A stretch of 9,000 bases of DNA from Porphyrobacter sp. Lineage in GTDB: Bacteria; Pseudomonadota; Alphaproteobacteria; Sphingomonadales; Sphingomonadaceae. Numbering within the stretch: the first letter of the stretch is position 1; every line of letters starts with the position of its first letter. Below are positions 6,257-9,000 of this stretch, piece by piece. The stretch lies in NCBI GenBank assembly GCA_021732945.1, contig JAKFWB010000124.1, positions 1-9,000 on the forward strand, in the 5' to 3' direction. The position numbers and the translations under genes were made by a program. The notes under the pieces were generated by a model, which worked only from the letters and a program-made list of their open reading frames with translations, was not told where the DNA came from and did not search any database.

Positions 6257-6924
6257 TCGGGCATCAGCTTTCCTAGAAGGTGGGTGAACTCCGGGCCGTG
6301 ATTTGGGTGTGGGAGATGACATAGCTCGTGGGTAATCACATAGTCGATCAGTGGAACCGGCACCTGCACCAGGACATGATTGAGCACTAGGCTATGCGAC
6401 GCTGGAACATAGCTTCCCCAACGACGCTCCATTTCGACGATTTTCAGCTTGGGGCGCTTGAAGCTCGAGCCAAATGGCTGAATGCAACCCGATAATCGTT
6501 CAGAAAATATGCGATAGCCCTGAACCTCATACCACCGCACCAACCGATTTCGGATCCTGCTCGGTTCGTCTGAAGCTACGCCGCCCACAATAATCCGATC
6601 GTCCTCGCGGCGGGTGCCTCGCGCCTCTGGATCAACCCGCAATCGGTATTGGCGACCGAGAAAATAGTGGGTTTCACCCGGGATGTATCGGCGAGGGGGC
6701 AAGGGCGGCGTGCGCAAGACAGACTCATCGACCTTGTCGAGGATCCATGAGGCTCGCTTGCGCAGAACAGCTTCGATCTGGCTTGCGTCGGCAGCTTCAG
6801 GAGCAGTGACAACGACGCTGCCGTCCGGCTTTACAGAGATCCCCAAGGTCTTTCGCGCAGATCTGCGGAGCGTGTAGTCGAACGCTTCCGTGCCAATTTC
6901 CAACCGCCCGGCCACCTCAGTCAT
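6214..6924 (-). CDS. YgjP/SprT-like zinc metallopeptidase
   Basis: A 236-residue protein of the YgjP-like (DUF45) metallopeptidase family. The zinc site is THELCHLPHPNHGPEF (198-213): His199, Glu200 and His203 form HExxH, with His209 as the likely third ligand. Upstream, MERRWGSYV (165-173) matches the family RWGS element, with Tyr where Cys is common. The N-terminal part contains VRRSARKTLGIS-like features (RRSARKTLGIS, 20-30) and VVVTAPEAAD (37-46), also typical. There is no signal peptide, so it acts in the cytoplasm. The start ATG overlaps the hsdR stop as ATGA, implying translational coupling. Genes of this family are often found next to type I restriction genes, where their job is not established; protein quality control or regulation of the restriction complex are possibilities. 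The stop is TAG at 6214-6216. The frame is complete. Confidence 0.9.
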   Translation of the reverse strand: MTEVAGRLEIGTEAFDYTLRRSARKTLGISVKPDGSVVVTAPEAADASQIEAVLRKRASWILDKVDESVLRTPPLPPRRYIPGETHYFLGRQYRLRVDPEARGTRREDDRIIVGGVASDEPSRIRNRLVRWYEVQGYRIFSERLSGCIQPFGSSFKRPKLKIVEMERRWGSYVPASHSLVLNHVLVQVPVPLIDYVITHELCHLPHPNHGPEFTHLLGKLMPDHARRKAKLEQVFT

Positions 6925-9000
6925 TGGGCCGCAAGCTTCCTGGCGCGGGCAATGGCCTGATCGAGCATCTCGTCGATCAGATCGAAGTCGAGACCGTACT
7001 GACCCCTCCTGTTCTTGATCTCATCGATCAGGAAATCATCCATGTCCTGCCGCATCAGCTTTTCGATGTCTGCATCGTTCGTCCAGCCCACGCGGGCGTG
7101 TCGACCAATGATGTTCGCGAACTCAAGAGCGATGAGCGATGCAATGTCTTCGGTTTGAGCGCCCGAGATTTCACGCATGGACTCGGCAGCCTGCCGGTAC
7201 AGCGCGCTGGTCAAGGGCGTGCCGCGCACAGCTTCGGGCAGGTCACCGCCACCCTGCCCCTGAGACTCGCGCACGACTGTGGCACGCACTTCCTGCGCCT
7301 GATTGAGATATTCGGCTTCGCTCAGGCGCCCTTCACGAAAAGCGTCGATGATTTCCTGAACCATGCGCGAGAAGCGGGCATAGAGCGCGGGGTCTTCCTC
7401 CATTCGCTCGTTGATGGTGCGGGTTGCCGCGGACAGAATGGTGTCGGCGACGGAGGCCGGGCTTCCGCTCTGCCCTTCGACCACCTGCCGGAAGCTCTGA
7501 TCGTCGAAGATATCGACTGGGGGAACCACGGACATCAGTTCGCTGGCATCGATATGCTTATCAAGCAATGCTCGAATGGCCGCCTGATAGCGGCGATAGT
7601 CGTAATCCTCGTCAGCGTCGCCATAACGCAAGCGGACCGCCCGGCGCAGCTCCTCGAATCGTTTCAGGTCCGCCTTGTAGTTGGCAATAACCCGCTCTTC
7701 GGTCTCTTCGATCCATTGCTGACATGAGAACGCAGTCTGCAGGGTGCGGGCGAACGCGCTCAGCCTTTCATAGAAGCGCCTGCGGGTCAGTTCGTCCCGC
7801 AGGTGAAGCTGGTAGGCTTCCATGTCGAATGCATTGCCAATCCCCTTGAACATATCGAGCAGCGCAGCATGCCGGTCTGGCAACAGCTCTGCTTCGTCGT
7901 GAAGCGAAAGCATGGCCTGCGCGACGTCACTTTCGTCATAGCCCGCGAACTCGCGATAGCTGGTCAGCGCCTGATCGAGGTTTCCAAGGCTTCCGACATA
8001 ATCGACGATACGGCCATGTTCCTTCTCGTGCAGAGGGCGGCCCAGCTCGTCCTCCTCGCTTGACGAGAACAGCCGGTTCACCCGCGCAATCGCCTGCAGC
8101 AGCTTGTGCTCGCGCAGTTCCTTGGCGAGATAGAGCGTCTGGTTGCGCGGCGCGTCGAAGCCGGTGAGCAGCTTGTCGACCACGATCAGCACATCAACGC
8201 CCGTGCCGGCGATGAACGCCCGGATAGTATCCTTTTCAAAGGCCTTGAGCGGCTGCAACGCCGTCACCTGCTTGAGGTAGGCCTTGACGACATCGTCCTC
8301 ATTCTCGGCACCGACAGCCTCGTGGCCCTGCCGGTCGTCCTCTTCGGAGATGATGACCGCGCTGGTTACCTGCCCGTTTGCCTCAAGCAAACGATGCAGC
8401 AAGACAGCCTCACGTTTGAACGGAGCAACTAGCTGCGCCTTGTAGGGCTTTCCCCTCAGATTGCGTTCGAAATCATGGCCGACGTCCCAGGCCACCTCCT
8501 GAAGCCAGGGCTTCACCCCTTGCACGACCTGCGCCCGGGCCATACGCTTCTTGAGATCGGCGCACTGGTCGGCAGAAAGCTCGCGCGTCACCCGGTCGAA
8601 CCATTTGTCGAGCGGCGCCTGCTGAACTGTCATGTCGACATGGCGGCCTTCGTAAAGCAGCCTGACCACGGCCTTGTCCTCTACTGCGCGATCGATCTTG
8701 TAATCGTGGATCAGCCCGCCGAACCGGTCGAAGGTGCTCTTTTCCGACTTGAGCAACGGCGTGCCGGTAAAGCCGATATAGGCGGCGCGCGGCAGCACCT
8801 TGCGCATCTGGGCGTGCAGGCTGTCGATGTCGGTCACGGCCTGACTTCGATGGCTTTCGTCGACCAGCACGAAGATGTCCTGGTCATCGTCAACGAACTG
8901 ACCGGCAGCGGCGAGGCCCGAGCGGAACTTGTGGATCAGTGTTGTGACCACCGCCCGCTTTTACCGGAGCAGCCGGATCAGTTCCTTGCCCGTCGCGGCC
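6921..9000 (-). pseudogene. hsdR: type I restriction endonuclease subunit R, C-terminal part with internal TAA
   Basis: HsdR is the ATP-dependent translocase and nuclease subunit of type I restriction complexes, working with HsdM and HsdS. The uninterrupted stretch from 8951 to 6921 (676 residues) holds helicase motif II as LVDESHRSQ (about 29-37), motif III as GFTGTPLL (60-67), motif V as DKLLTGFDAP (259-268) and motif VI as LLQAIARVNRLF (284-295), then the long helical C-terminal domain ending DQAIARARKLAAQ. Reading further upstream in the same frame gives AATGKELIRLLR, a stop (TAA at 8963-8961), then KRAVVTTLIHKF. The coding sequence therefore continues beyond the window edge, and the GTG at 8951 is not a real start. 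The N-terminal nuclease domain and ATP-binding motif I lie outside the window. The single stop would separate nuclease from motor, so the gene is probably inactive unless the base is an error. It overlaps the downstream metallopeptidase by ATGA. Confidence 0.82.
8961..8963 (-). other. in-frame TAA within hsdR
   Basis: The minus strand reads CTC CGG TAA AAG CGG GCG GTG GTC, giving LLR-stop-KRAVV. Protein-like sequence in the same frame continues on both sides. A single C-to-T change from CAA would be enough to create it. It could be a real nonsense mutation or a base error in the run of four T at 8959-8962. Confidence 0.7.

Noticed and set aside
6924..7727. 267-residue open frame on the + strand opposite hsdR
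   Set aside because: It is antisense to the HsdR C-terminal domain, with no motif and no ribosome binding site of note.
1..9000. CRISPR array, tRNA, rRNA or insertion sequence
   Set aside because: No regularly spaced 25-35-bp repeats, no clover-leaf or rRNA sequence, and no transposase or terminal inverted repeats were seen.

Overview
The window looks like chromosomal or plasmid accessory DNA from a GC-rich alphaproteobacterium, with a sphingomonad-like flavour. The basis is GC-rich codon use, RepB-type partition-protein features and the protein families present; there is no rRNA, tRNA or housekeeping marker to confirm it. It reads as a mobile or defence-type island in which nearly every gene acts on DNA.

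Layout. (1) 1-1219 (+) is the 3' end of a UvrD/RecB/AddA-type helicase fused to a PD-(D/E)XK nuclease. It carries an in-frame TGA near the left edge and two compensating frameshifts, one of them at a run of eight G. (2) 1226-1268 holds two matched short palindromes spaced exactly 24 bp apart, ending at the stop codon of the next gene. (3) 1268-4771 (-) is a tight three-gene operon read right to left: a large serine recombinase without a visible zinc ribbon, then two different ParB/RepB-like proteins. The stop and start codons overlap at both junctions. (4) 4812-5438 (+), divergent from the recombinase across only 40 bp, encodes a protein with a helix-turn-helix at each end. The linker between them is encoded partly by four 12-bp tandem repeats. 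(5) 5528-6256 (+) encodes a GIY-YIG-fold nuclease-like protein with a Cys-rich C-terminal tail. (6) 6214-9000 (-) is a type I restriction subunit hsdR, with its 5' part outside the window and an in-frame TAA at 8961-8963. It overlaps by ATGA a YgjP/SprT-like zinc metallopeptidase gene, which in turn overlaps the GIY-YIG gene tail to tail by 43 bp.

How the parts may work together. The most distinctive unit is the recombinase plus ParB plus ParB module with its divergent DNA-binding protein. Coupling of the three frames suggests fixed stoichiometry and a joint function, such as partition-assisted excision/integration or maintenance of an integrative element. No such function is proven by the sequence. 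The right side is the downstream end of a type I restriction-modification locus, whose hsdM and hsdS would be expected beyond base 9000. Both flanking nuclease-helicase genes are interrupted, while every open frame from 1268 to 6924 is intact. That contrast could mean decay of the flanks or local sequence errors.
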